From Lysobacterales bacterium (lineage in GTDB: Bacteria; Pseudomonadota; Gammaproteobacteria; Xanthomonadales; Rhodanobacteraceae): 64,000 nt of DNA. Shown piece after piece: positions 25,723-33,619 of this stretch. The first letter of the stretch is position 1; every line of letters begins with the position of its first letter. The position numbers and the translations under genes were made by a program. The stretch lies in assembly GCA_017305055.1 (NCBI GenBank), contig JAFKMZ010000006.1:1-64000 (forward strand), written 5' to 3'. The notes beneath the pieces are model-generated. The model ran no database searches. It was not told where the DNA came from and saw only the letters and a list, made by a program, of their open reading frames with translations.

Positions 25723-26706
25723 ATGTCCACACCTGCTTTGCCGACCCGCCCGTTGTGGCAGCGCCTGCTGCTGCGCCGACTCAAGTTCCTTGCCTGGTTG
25801 GCCGGCCTGCTGGTGGTGGTCCTGGGCGGTAGCTACTGGCTCGCCCCGCAATGGCTGATGCAGGTCGACCTGATGCGCCAGGCGATGGTCGCGCACGTCG
25901 ACCAGCGCAGCGTGGTGGCGGGCGACACCACCTGGTCGTATTACGCCGGCGGGGAAGGCCCGGACATCGTGCTGCTGCATGGCTTTGCCGCCGACAAGAG
26001 CGAATGGCTGGCGGTGGCCGAGCAGTTGACGCCGCATTTCCACGTCATCATTCCCGACCTGCCGGGCTGGGGCGACTCCTCGCGCGTGGCGGGCGCGGAC
26101 TATTCCATCGAAGCCCAGGCTGCGCGCCTGCAGCAGTTCGTGGCGGCGGTCGGCCTGCATGGCTTCATGCTGGCCGGGCACGGCACCGGGGCCGCAGTCG
26201 CTGCGGTGTATGCCGTCGGACATGCCGACCGGGTCGCCGGGCTGGCCCTGCTCGAGGCCTACGGCCTCAAGGCCACGCACAGCGCATTCAGCAGCGAGGC
26301 GGCTGCGGCGCCGCTGTTCGAGTACGACGACCGCGCCGGCCTGGCGCGGTCGCGGGCCATGCTGCTGGCACAGCCGCCGACCGAGTACGGCCGCTTTGCC
26401 GATGTCCTGGTGCGCCGCAACCAGGCCGAGCGCGCGTTCGTGCAGGCGCGGCTGGCCAGCCTGCGCCAGGACTCGCAGCAGCTCGTCGTGCAGCGCCACC
26501 TGGCGCAGCTGGACATGCCGGTGCTTGGCCTGTGGTGCCGCGACGACCCGGTCATCGACCGCTCAGCCCTGGACAGCCTGCGCAACGGCCTGAGCCATGC
26601 CGCGGCCATCAGCTCGAGCCTGTTGAGCGGCTGCAAGCACCTGCCCATGCAGGAGAAACCGGTGCAGACCGCGCAGATCCTCACCGCATTCGTGCTGTCG
26701 CACTGA
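25723..26706 (+). CDS. membrane-anchored alpha/beta-hydrolase fold protein lacking the catalytic serine
   Basis: This protein has 327 residues from MSTPALPTRPLWQR, with one N-terminal membrane helix (about residues 22-42). The fold is clear: IVLLHGFAADKSEWLAVAEQL, IIPDLPGWGDSS, and near the end LGLWCRDDPVID and CKHLPMQEKP for the acid and histidine. The nucleophile elbow, however, reads LAGHGTGAAV, where the family has G-x-S-x-G. The serine is replaced by glycine, so ordinary esterase chemistry is unlikely. It could be a non-catalytic or binding member of the fold. Confidence 0.82.
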   Translation: MSTPALPTRPLWQRLLLRRLKFLAWLAGLLVVVLGGSYWLAPQWLMQVDLMRQAMVAHVDQRSVVAGDTTWSYYAGGEGPDIVLLHGFAADKSEWLAVAEQLTPHFHVIIPDLPGWGDSSRVAGADYSIEAQAARLQQFVAAVGLHGFMLAGHGTGAAVAAVYAVGHADRVAGLALLEAYGLKATHSAFSSEAAAAPLFEYDDRAGLARSRAMLLAQPPTEYGRFADVLVRRNQAERAFVQARLASLRQDSQQLVVQRHLAQLDMPVLGLWCRDDPVIDRSALDSLRNGLSHAAAISSSLLSGCKHLPMQEKPVQTAQILTAFVLSH

Positions 26707-26827
26707 GCGCCCGGGGCTCGGTGCCGGATTGCCCCGATCTTGTCCTGGGACGGTGATTCGGCGATGGTGAAGTGGGACAATGCCCTGGCGGTCCGATTTC
26801 GCTGAAGGTGCCTGTGGAGATGATGTC

Positions 26828-27439
26828 ATGACACGGCGTTTGACCATGCAGGCCATGTTCCGCGCCGGACTGGACGGGATTGCCCGCTTGTCCAGCACGC
26901 GTGCCAATTACTGGCTCGAAGTGGTGGTCGATGCGGTGCTGGGCTTCGCGCTGCTGGTGGTCGGTGCGCGCCTGGGCGCGGGCGGCGTGCCCGGCGTGGC
27001 GCTGGCGGTGGTGCTGGGCCTGTTCGTGTTCAGCTTCATCGAATATTTTTTCCATCGCTGGATGTTCCATACGCACATCCCGCTGTTCGAGCAGGGCCAC
27101 CGCAAGCATCACGAGAACCCGCTCGGCTACGATTCCTTGCCGTTCTTCCTCCCCGCCATGGTGCTGGTGGTGCTGACGGTGCTGCTCGGCCTGGTGCTGC
27201 CGACCGGGTTTGCGCTGGTGCTGATGGGCGCGGTGACGATCGGCTACGTGATCTACGGCCTCAGCCATTTCGCCATCCATCACCTGCGTTTCAGGCAGGC
27301 GTGGCTGCGGCGCTGGGCCGGCGCCCACCAGATCCATCATTTCCACCCGGAAACGAATTTCGGCGTCACCACGCTGTTCTGGGACGACATGCTGGGTACC
27401 CGCTACGTGCGCCAGCCGCGGCCGCTCCCGCCGAAGTGA
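26828..27439 (+). CDS. fatty-acid-hydroxylase/sterol-desaturase superfamily membrane protein
   Basis: This protein has 203 residues from MTRRLTMQAMFRAGLDG, with GGAGA seven bases before the ATG. It has four hydrophobic helices and the histidine clusters of the di-iron hydroxylase superfamily: YFFHRWMFHTH, GHRKHHENP, HFAIHHL and HQIHHFHPETNFG. Such enzymes hydroxylate acyl chains, sterols or carotenoids with oxygen. At about 200 residues it resembles the lipid A or sphingolipid hydroxylase-like and carotenoid hydroxylase groups. The substrate is not evident. Confidence 0.85.
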   Translation: MTRRLTMQAMFRAGLDGIARLSSTRANYWLEVVVDAVLGFALLVVGARLGAGGVPGVALAVVLGLFVFSFIEYFFHRWMFHTHIPLFEQGHRKHHENPLGYDSLPFFLPAMVLVVLTVLLGLVLPTGFALVLMGAVTIGYVIYGLSHFAIHHLRFRQAWLRRWAGAHQIHHFHPETNFGVTTLFWDDMLGTRYVRQPRPLPPK

Positions 27440-27496
27440 GGGGCCGCCCGTCGTAGCTGGGGGCGGAACCAGCGGTTTGCCGCGACGCGACCTGGG

Positions 27497-28267
27497 TCAA
27501 TCGGCGATGTCCGCGACCAGGCGATCCAGCTCGTACTTCAGGGGAGCGCCGTGCTGGCGCAGCCAGTCGCGCTGTGCCTCCCAGCCCGGCAGCAGCCGTT
27601 CCACCTGTGCCCAGAAGCGGGCGGAGTGGTTGCGCTCCTTCAGGTGGCACAGTTCGTGGACCACGACGTAGCGCAGCGCCGCCGGCGGCGCCAGGGCGAG
27701 GGCGAGGTCGAGGTTGATGCGGTCGCGGGTGTCCAGGCTGCCCCACAGGCTCTTCATGGAACGCACGCGTATCGAGGCCGGGGCCAGGCCGAGCTGGGGC
27801 ACGTACAGCGCCAGCCAGCGCGACACGTCGCGGCGGATCAGGCCTTCCAGGTGCATGGCCAGCAGGCCGCGGGCCACGGGCAGGGCGCGCGTGTTCGGGC
27901 GCGGAATGACCAGGGTCACCTGGCCTTCGCGGGCCTCGACCTTGGGGTAGGGGCCTTCGGCCCAGTGCAGGGCGGTGCTCTCGCCGCGCAGGGTGAATTC
28001 CGTGGGCGTGCCCACGTGCAGGGCGCGCGTCGGCTTGGTCACCAGGTTCAGCTCGTTGAGCTTGCGCTCCAGCCAGCCGGCCTGGCTGCGCAGGAACGCA
28101 TAGACCTGGCCGCTGCGCATGCCGCGCGGGTAGGAGACCCGGGCGCCGTTCGGCGTCACGGTCAGGCGCAGCTGCCGCGCGCGCGGGCTCGCCGCCTTCA
28201 GCACGCGGATCGTGCAGCCGCGTGCGGTCACCAGTTCCAGCCAGTCGCCTCGTAGCTGCTGCGTCAT
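27497..28267 (-). CDS. YgjP-like metal-dependent hydrolase (M48 superfamily)
   Basis: This 256-residue protein starts at MTQQLRGDWLELVTARG. The C-terminal domain has the zinc motif VVHELCHLKERNHSARFW, with HExxH and a further histidine, preceded by RVRSMKSLWGSLDTRDRINLDLAL, which is typical of the YgjP/WLM family. The N-terminal half is a beta-rich segment common to the family (RLTVTPNGARVSYPRG). E. coli YgjP is a zinc hydrolase with no firmly known substrate. The gene is a single transcription unit between convergent and divergent neighbours. Confidence 0.88.
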   Translation of the reverse strand: MTQQLRGDWLELVTARGCTIRVLKAASPRARQLRLTVTPNGARVSYPRGMRSGQVYAFLRSQAGWLERKLNELNLVTKPTRALHVGTPTEFTLRGESTALHWAEGPYPKVEAREGQVTLVIPRPNTRALPVARGLLAMHLEGLIRRDVSRWLALYVPQLGLAPASIRVRSMKSLWGSLDTRDRINLDLALALAPPAALRYVVVHELCHLKERNHSARFWAQVERLLPGWEAQRDWLRQHGAPLKYELDRLVADIAD

Positions 28268-28411
28268 TCCGGGCCTGTCCGTACGTCACCGCCGACGCGC
28301 AGTTGCCCCTACCTGCGGCTGTCGAGGGCCGTCATCCGGGGAGGCAGGATTCTGTCGCGTCGTGCGGGGCAAGTATGCCCCGGAGCGGGCGTCATGGGGA
28401 TAGTTTTTCGT

Positions 28412-29329
28412 TCACCCGTCGGTCGGGCGCGGTATCCCGAAACATTCGTCCAATTTGGCCAGCAACTGGGCCAGTTCCAGGCTCATCAGGGCGAAACTGG
28501 CGTCCAGCTCGGCCGCGGCGTCGCCCTGGCTGTCGCCCAGTTCCTCGGTGACCACGTCGAGAAACCGGAGCTTGTGCACCACCAGGTCCTCGCCGAGCAC
28601 GAAGCCGATGCGCTCGTTGAACACCAGGCCCAGCAGGAACACCTGCTTGCCGGTGCGCAGGTGCTCCTTGACCTCGTCGGCCTCCAGGTCCTGGCGCCGG
28701 CAGCGCACGATGGCCCCGGTGTTGCTTGCCGGGTCGCGCAATTCGCATTCGTCGCCCAGCTGCAGCCCGGCAGGCAGCTTGCCGCTGCTCAGCCAGTCGG
28801 TCATCAGCAGGCGCGGGCTGCTGGCGGGCGCCAGCGGCACGGCGGGGAAGCTGCCCAGCGCCTGGCGCATCTGGCTCAGCGCATCCTCGGCGGCCTTGCG
28901 GCTGGCGGTGTCCAGCACCACCCAGCCGTGCTGCCGGTCGACGTAGGCGGCCAGGCGCGAGCTGCGCACGAAGGCGCGCGGCAGCAGCTCGGTGAGGACT
29001 TCGTCCTTGATCCGCTTGCGCTCGCGTCCACCGACCCGGCGCCCGTGCTGCTCGGCCACGGCGCGGACCTTGCGCTGCAGCTCGGTGTTGACCACTTGCG
29101 CCGGCAGCAGCTTGTCCTCGCTGCCCAGCGCCAGCAGGGTGCAGTGCTTGATGCTGCGCGTCAGCGGCTCGTCTTCCGTCGCGGCCATCGGCGGGACGAA
29201 ACCGCGGGTAGCCATTTCCAGGGGCCCGCAGGCGCGCAGCCGGTGACCGGCGAGTGCCTCCTCGAGGCGCGCCAGGTCGTTGCCGACCGCGGGGGAGAAG
29301 CGGAACAAGGTGAGATTGCGAAAAAACAT
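28412..29329 (-). CDS. rdgC: recombination-associated protein RdgC
   Basis: This 305-residue protein starts at MFFRNLTLFRFSP, the standard RdgC beginning; the longer frame adds 24 proline-rich residues without homology. Family landmarks include GFVPPM, EDKLLPAQVVNTELQRKV, RKRIKDEVLTELLPRAFVRSS and ERIGFVLGEDLVVHKLRFLD. RdgC forms a ring around double-stranded DNA and limits RecA filament formation. Length is usual for the family. Confidence 0.95.
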   Translation of the reverse strand: MFFRNLTLFRFSPAVGNDLARLEEALAGHRLRACGPLEMATRGFVPPMAATEDEPLTRSIKHCTLLALGSEDKLLPAQVVNTELQRKVRAVAEQHGRRVGGRERKRIKDEVLTELLPRAFVRSSRLAAYVDRQHGWVVLDTASRKAAEDALSQMRQALGSFPAVPLAPASSPRLLMTDWLSSGKLPAGLQLGDECELRDPASNTGAIVRCRRQDLEADEVKEHLRTGKQVFLLGLVFNERIGFVLGEDLVVHKLRFLDVVTEELGDSQGDAAAELDASFALMSLELAQLLAKLDECFGIPRPTDG

Positions 29330-29438
29330 GCAGCATCCAGTTGAGGCCCGTCCGGGGACGGGCGGAGGGGGGCGTCGCGCCGGCCCGCAGGCGCGGCGCA
29401 CGCGGCCGGCGGTGGGCGTCGCTGCCCGTCGCCGCGGT

Positions 29439-30641
29439 TCAGGCGCTGACGGCGGCGATCGCGTCGGCCACCGCGTCGAGCTTGTCCCGGCTCAGCGCGG
29501 CCAGGCAGATGCGGCCGTTGTCGACCGCATAGATGGCGAATTCGTCACGCAGGCGGTGGACCTGCGCCTTGCTCAACCCCGAGTACGAGAACATGCCGGC
29601 CTGGCGGTTGATGAAGGCGTACTGGGGTGCACCGCGCGCGGCCAGCCGCTCGACCAGGCCGGCGCGCATGGCGTGGATGCGCGAGCGCATGTCGCCGAGC
29701 TCGGCCTCCCAGCGTGCGCGCAGCTCGGCGCTGCCCAGTACCCCGGCCACCAGTGCGCCGCCGTGCGTTGCCGGGCTGGAGTAGATCGAGCGGATGGTCT
29801 GCTTGATCCTCGACAGCAGGCGCGTGGCTTCCTCGCGGTCGGCGCCAACCACGGACAGGGCTCCGACGCGCTCGCCGTACAGGGAAAACGACTTGGAATA
29901 CGAGTTGCAGACCACGAAGGCGGGGATCGGCGAGTCCGCCAGCAGCCGCACGGCCCGCGCGTCCGGCTCCAGGCCCTGGTCGAAGCCCTGGTAGGCCATG
30001 TCCACGAACGGCAGCAGGCCGCGCTCATCGAGTACCGCGATGACCTGCTGCCATTGCGCCGTATCCAAGTCCACGCCGGTCGGGTTGTGGCAGCAGGCGT
30101 GCAACAGCACCACGCTGCCGCGCTCCATGCGGCCCAGGTCCTCCAGCATGCCGGCGAAGTTCAGGCCGTGGCTGGCCGGGTCGAAGTAGCGGTATTGGTC
30201 CACGGTGAACCCGGCGGCGCGGAAGACCACGGCATGATTGCCCCAGCTCGGGTTGCTCAGGGCCACCTTGGCGTGGCCGCCGAGCGCCTGCCTGAGCACG
30301 TCCGCGCCCACCCGCAACGCGGCGCTGCCGCCGATGGTCTGCGCCGTGGCCACGCGGCCGGCGGCGAGGATGTCGGTCCGCCCGCCAAACAGCAGTTCCT
30401 GCGTCAGGCGGTTGTACGCCGGCAGGCCGTCGATCGGCAGGTAGCCGCGCGCTGCCGCCGCCTGGGCCAGGTGCAACTCCACCTCGCGCACGGTCTCCAG
30501 CAGCGGGATGCGGCCTTGTTCGTCGTGGTAGACGCCAATGCTGAGGTTGACCTTGTCGGGCCGCGGATCGGCCAGGAAGGTTTCCACCAGGCCCAGGATG
30601 GGATCATCCGGGGCCATTTCCACCGACGCAAACAGGGACAC
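29439..30641 (-). CDS. aromatic amino acid aminotransferase (class I, PLP)
   Basis: This protein has 400 residues from a GTG at 30641 (MSLFASVEMAPDDPILGLVETF), with GAGGA six bases upstream. It is the TyrB/AspC type: DKVNLSIGVYHDEQG, GLPAYNRLTQELLFG, LLHACCHNPTGVDLD, the PLP-lysine motif CNSYSKSFSLYGERVG and QTIRSIYSSPATHG. It transfers the amino group between aromatic amino acids or aspartate and 2-oxoglutarate in the cytoplasm. Aspartate and aromatic specificity cannot be separated from sequence alone. Confidence 0.92.
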   Translation of the reverse strand: MSLFASVEMAPDDPILGLVETFLADPRPDKVNLSIGVYHDEQGRIPLLETVREVELHLAQAAAARGYLPIDGLPAYNRLTQELLFGGRTDILAAGRVATAQTIGGSAALRVGADVLRQALGGHAKVALSNPSWGNHAVVFRAAGFTVDQYRYFDPASHGLNFAGMLEDLGRMERGSVVLLHACCHNPTGVDLDTAQWQQVIAVLDERGLLPFVDMAYQGFDQGLEPDARAVRLLADSPIPAFVVCNSYSKSFSLYGERVGALSVVGADREEATRLLSRIKQTIRSIYSSPATHGGALVAGVLGSAELRARWEAELGDMRSRIHAMRAGLVERLAARGAPQYAFINRQAGMFSYSGLSKAQVHRLRDEFAIYAVDNGRICLAALSRDKLDAVADAIAAVSA

Positions 30642-30780
30642 GGCATATCCTCGGGTTGAATCGCCACGGACGTGGCGGCCAACTATTGTAACCGTGCCGC
30701 GCATGCCTGGCCCCAGGTGCCGGCGGGTAGCGCGAAGCGCGCTAGACTAGGTCGTCGTCAGCCAACGGCAAGACCACCTC

Positions 30781-30987
30781 ATGCAGGCTCAGGATCACGC
30801 CGAGATCGTCCATTTGCTGGCCGAATTGCGGGCGGAACACCGTGAGCTGGATGCCACGATCGAGCGCGTCGGCGCGACCGCCGGACGCGACGAGCTGCAG
30901 TTGACGCGGCTGAAGAAGCGCAAGCTGCTGCTGAAGGACCACATCGCGCGGCTGGAAAGCAAATTGATCCCCGACCTCGATGCCTAG
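30781..30987 (+). CDS. YdcH/DUF465 small helical protein
   Basis: This 68-residue protein is entirely helical. It has the DUF465 pattern LLAELRAEHRELDATIERV followed by LTRLKKRKLLLKDHIARLESKL, where the KKRKLxLKD block is the family signature. The function is unknown. Members are often found as single genes or next to acetyltransferases, as here, where the GNAT gene starts eight bases inside this one. Confidence 0.88.
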   Translation: MQAQDHAEIVHLLAELRAEHRELDATIERVGATAGRDELQLTRLKKRKLLLKDHIARLESKLIPDLDA

Positions 30988-31618
30988 CCTGCCGTCTGGA
31001 CAGTCGCCGCTGGCCACGCCAGTCACCCTGCGGGCTGGCCAGGTGGTGCTGGAACCGCTGGCGCTGGCCCACGTGCCGGCGCTGGAGGCCGCCGCGGCCG
31101 ACGGCGAGTTGTGGCAGCTGCGCTACACCAGCGTGCCGCCCCCGGGACACATGGCCGCCTACGTCGAAGCGGCCCTGCGCGCGCATGAGGCGGGGCTGAT
31201 GCTGCCGTTCGCCGTGCGCGAGCTGGCGCACGGGGAGGTCGTCGGCTGCACGCGCTATTACGACCTCGATCCCGCGTTGCCACGGCTGGCGATCGGCTAC
31301 ACCTGGTATGCGCAGCGGTGGCAGCGGACCAGCCTCAACAGCGCCAGCAAGCTCCTGCTGCTGGAGCATGCCTTCGGGCCCCTGGGCTGCGTGGCCGTGG
31401 CCTGGCATACGGACATCCTCAACACGCGCTCGCAGCAGGCCATCGCGCGCCTGGGCGCCACGCGCGAAGGGGTGTTGCGCGCGCACAAGCGCCGGGTCGA
31501 TGGCAGTATCCGCGACACCGTGTGTTTCAGCATGCTGGCCGCGGAGTGGCCAGCGGCCCGCACCGCCCTGCGCCAGCGCGTGCAGCGCCTGGCGGCGGCG
31601 CCTGCAGCCGGCGTCTGA
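30980..31618 (+). CDS. GNAT-family N-acetyltransferase (RimJ/RimL-like)
   Basis: This protein has 212 residues from MPSLPSGQSPLATPVTLR, overlapping ydcH by 8 bases. It has the RimJ/RimL-like acetyltransferase_3 fold: VVLEPLALAHVPALEAAA, FAVRELAHGEVVGCTRYYD, YTWYAQRWQRTSLNSASKLLLLEHAF and NTRSQQAIARLGATREGVLRAHKR, the last block closing the acetyl-CoA site. The acceptor substrate is unknown. E. coli relatives modify ribosomal protein N termini or small amines. Confidence 0.87.
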   Translation: MPSLPSGQSPLATPVTLRAGQVVLEPLALAHVPALEAAAADGELWQLRYTSVPPPGHMAAYVEAALRAHEAGLMLPFAVRELAHGEVVGCTRYYDLDPALPRLAIGYTWYAQRWQRTSLNSASKLLLLEHAFGPLGCVAVAWHTDILNTRSQQAIARLGATREGVLRAHKRRVDGSIRDTVCFSMLAAEWPAARTALRQRVQRLAAAPAAGV

Positions 31619-31687
31619 GGCCCATGGAAGCGCGGGCGGTAGAAGCCTCCGGACTTCCCGCCCCGGACGTTTCTGCCGCCCACGCTC

Positions 31688-33049
31688 CTACAGCAGGCGG
31701 TTGACCAGGCGGTCGAGCCGGGTGCGCTTGAGTCGTCGCAGGTTCTTGCGCACCGCGGCTGGATATTGCGCTGGGCTCTCCAGCGCATCGTCGCCGCCGA
31801 GCAAGGTCGCGTGCTCGCGCAGGGCGGCCCACTCGGCCTGGTGGCGGGCGTGCAGCAGCCGGTGCGGGTCGCGCAGTACCAGGGCGTTTTCCAGATCCAG
31901 CCGCCAGGCGCGCGGGTTGAGGTTGCTGCCGGTCAGCACCGCGATCTCGTCGTCGATGAACAAGCCCTTGGCGTGATAGCTGTTGCCGCCGTCGCGCCAG
32001 ACGTGGATGCGCAGCTGGCCGCTGGCGATCTGCCGGCGGTGTCCGCGCATGAAGCGGCGCAGGTTGTTCTCGTACAGGTAGGGCAGCAGGCCGATGGTCT
32101 TGAACGGCTCGGCCGGCGGGATGTAGAAGTCGCTGGCGGTCTTGTCCCCGACCATGATGTCGATGCGGCAACCCCGGCGCAGCAGGTTGCCCACGGCCGC
32201 GCGCAGTGGCCGCGGAAGGTTGAAATACGGCGTCAGCAGGATCACCCGGTGGCGCGCCTCGCGCAGCAGCTGCAGCAGGGCGGCGTCCAGCGCGTTGTGC
32301 GTGCGCCCGAAGCCGAGCAGCGGGGTCACCGCGACCTCGCCTGGGCCCGGTGCCTCATGCGGCACGGCGTAAGTCGCCCGGTCCAGCGCCGCGCGCAAAT
32401 CATGGATGATGCGGGCGAGCCGGCGCGCGCCTGGCGCGCCGGGCAGATCCAGGCGGCAGGCGGCGCCGGCGGTGCGCAGGTACTGGCGGGCGAAGCCGGC
32501 CAGCGCATCGGCCAGGCCGGCATGCCGCAGCAGGTGGTAGCGGTCGAGACGGTAGGCCTGGTGGCATGCCAGGTACACCTCGTTCAGGCTGGCGCCGCTG
32601 TACAGCACCGTGTCGTCGAACACGAAACCCTTGACGTGCAGCACGCCGAACAGCTCGCGGTTCTGCACCGGCACGCCGTATACCTCGATGCCCGGCCCGT
32701 GGCGCTGGCGGCAGCTGCGGTACATGGCCGCGTTGCCCTCGCTGCGCTGCCTGCCGATCAGGCCGCGCCGGGCCCGGTGCCAATCCAGGTACAACGCGAT
32801 CGACAGGTCCGGGCGCCGCGCCTTGACTGCGTACAGCGCCGCCATGATCTCGCGGCCGGCGTCGTCATCTTGCAGGTACAGGGCGACGATGACGACGCGC
32901 CGGGTGGCGGCGGCGATCAGTTCCAGCAGGGTGGTGCGGAACGCGACCGGATCGGGGAGGGTGGCCACGGCGTCGGCCGGCATGGCGAATGCCGGCGCGG
33001 GCACCGCGGCTTGCGGACGGCGCGGCAACCAATGGCGGGCGATGTGCAT
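31688..33049 (-). CDS. pssA: phosphatidylserine synthase, phospholipase-D type
   Basis: This 453-residue protein has two HxK(x)4D phosphotransfer motifs: LHVKGFVFDD at about 137-146 and YHAKGLFIDD near 356. They are surrounded by the E. coli PssA blocks LDWHRARRGLIG, LYSGASLNEVY, TPYFNLPRPLR, GDKTASDFYIP and LTGSNLNPRAWRLDLENAL. It condenses CDP-diacylglycerol with serine, the committed step to phosphatidylethanolamine. The similarity to E. coli PssA runs from end to end. The gene converges on the GNAT gene, with a short GGGCGG/CCGCCC stem between them. Confidence 0.96.
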   Translation of the reverse strand: MHIARHWLPRRPQAAVPAPAFAMPADAVATLPDPVAFRTTLLELIAAATRRVVIVALYLQDDDAGREIMAALYAVKARRPDLSIALYLDWHRARRGLIGRQRSEGNAAMYRSCRQRHGPGIEVYGVPVQNRELFGVLHVKGFVFDDTVLYSGASLNEVYLACHQAYRLDRYHLLRHAGLADALAGFARQYLRTAGAACRLDLPGAPGARRLARIIHDLRAALDRATYAVPHEAPGPGEVAVTPLLGFGRTHNALDAALLQLLREARHRVILLTPYFNLPRPLRAAVGNLLRRGCRIDIMVGDKTASDFYIPPAEPFKTIGLLPYLYENNLRRFMRGHRRQIASGQLRIHVWRDGGNSYHAKGLFIDDEIAVLTGSNLNPRAWRLDLENALVLRDPHRLLHARHQAEWAALREHATLLGGDDALESPAQYPAAVRKNLRRLKRTRLDRLVNRLL

Positions 33050-33103
33050 CGAGCCGGAGACGTCAGGTCACATGCTGCGGTCGAGCCTGCCCGCCTCCGG
33101 CGC

Positions 33104-33505
33104 TCAGCCGCCCTGTACCGGGAAGGTCTGCGTGCGGCCCGCGCTGGCCGGGGCCGCCGGGCGCGCCGGCGCGGCCTTCAGCGTGCGCGAACCGCACTCG
33201 TAGACACCCCAGGCCTGGGAGCCGTCCGCGGGGTCGGCCAGCGGCTTGATGGTGTCGGCACCGCGCATTTGCGCGGCTGAATTGCGCGCCAGCACCTCGA
33301 GTTCGCTCGCCACCTTGATCTCGTTGCGGTCGACTGGGCCGACCCGGTCCATCACCGAGACCGTGACCTTGCCCATGTCGCGGCAGGCGGAGACGTCGTC
33401 GTTCCACGCAGTGCGGATGTTCTTGGCGGCGCTGTCGAGCTTGATGCCCCAGTTGCAGCCGGCGAGCAGCAGCGAGGCAAGGGACAACCACAAGGCTTTG
33501 CGCAT
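33104..33505 (-). CDS. DUF4156-like lipoprotein
   Basis: This protein has 133 residues from MRKALWLSLASLLLAGC, with AGGAGC seven bases upstream. The lipobox LLAGC puts the lipidated cysteine at residue 17, and the following residue is asparagine, not aspartate, which favours the outer membrane. The mature part has DVSACRDMGKVTVSVMD and ends in a proline- and alanine-rich tail. The cysteine-containing strand pattern recalls DUF4156 lipoproteins. The function is unknown. Confidence 0.75.
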   Translation of the reverse strand: MRKALWLSLASLLLAGCNWGIKLDSAAKNIRTAWNDDVSACRDMGKVTVSVMDRVGPVDRNEIKVASELEVLARNSAAQMRGADTIKPLADPADGSQAWGVYECGSRTLKAAPARPAAPASAGRTQTFPVQGG

Positions 33506-33619
33506 AAGGGCTCCTGGATGAGGCCGGTAAAGGTCGTGCCGCGGCGCGGCGTACAGGGTCCATCGTAACGCCTGCACCCGGCCGTGCCGCATGGCTCCCG
33601 CCGTTCACGCTCCTGGCGT

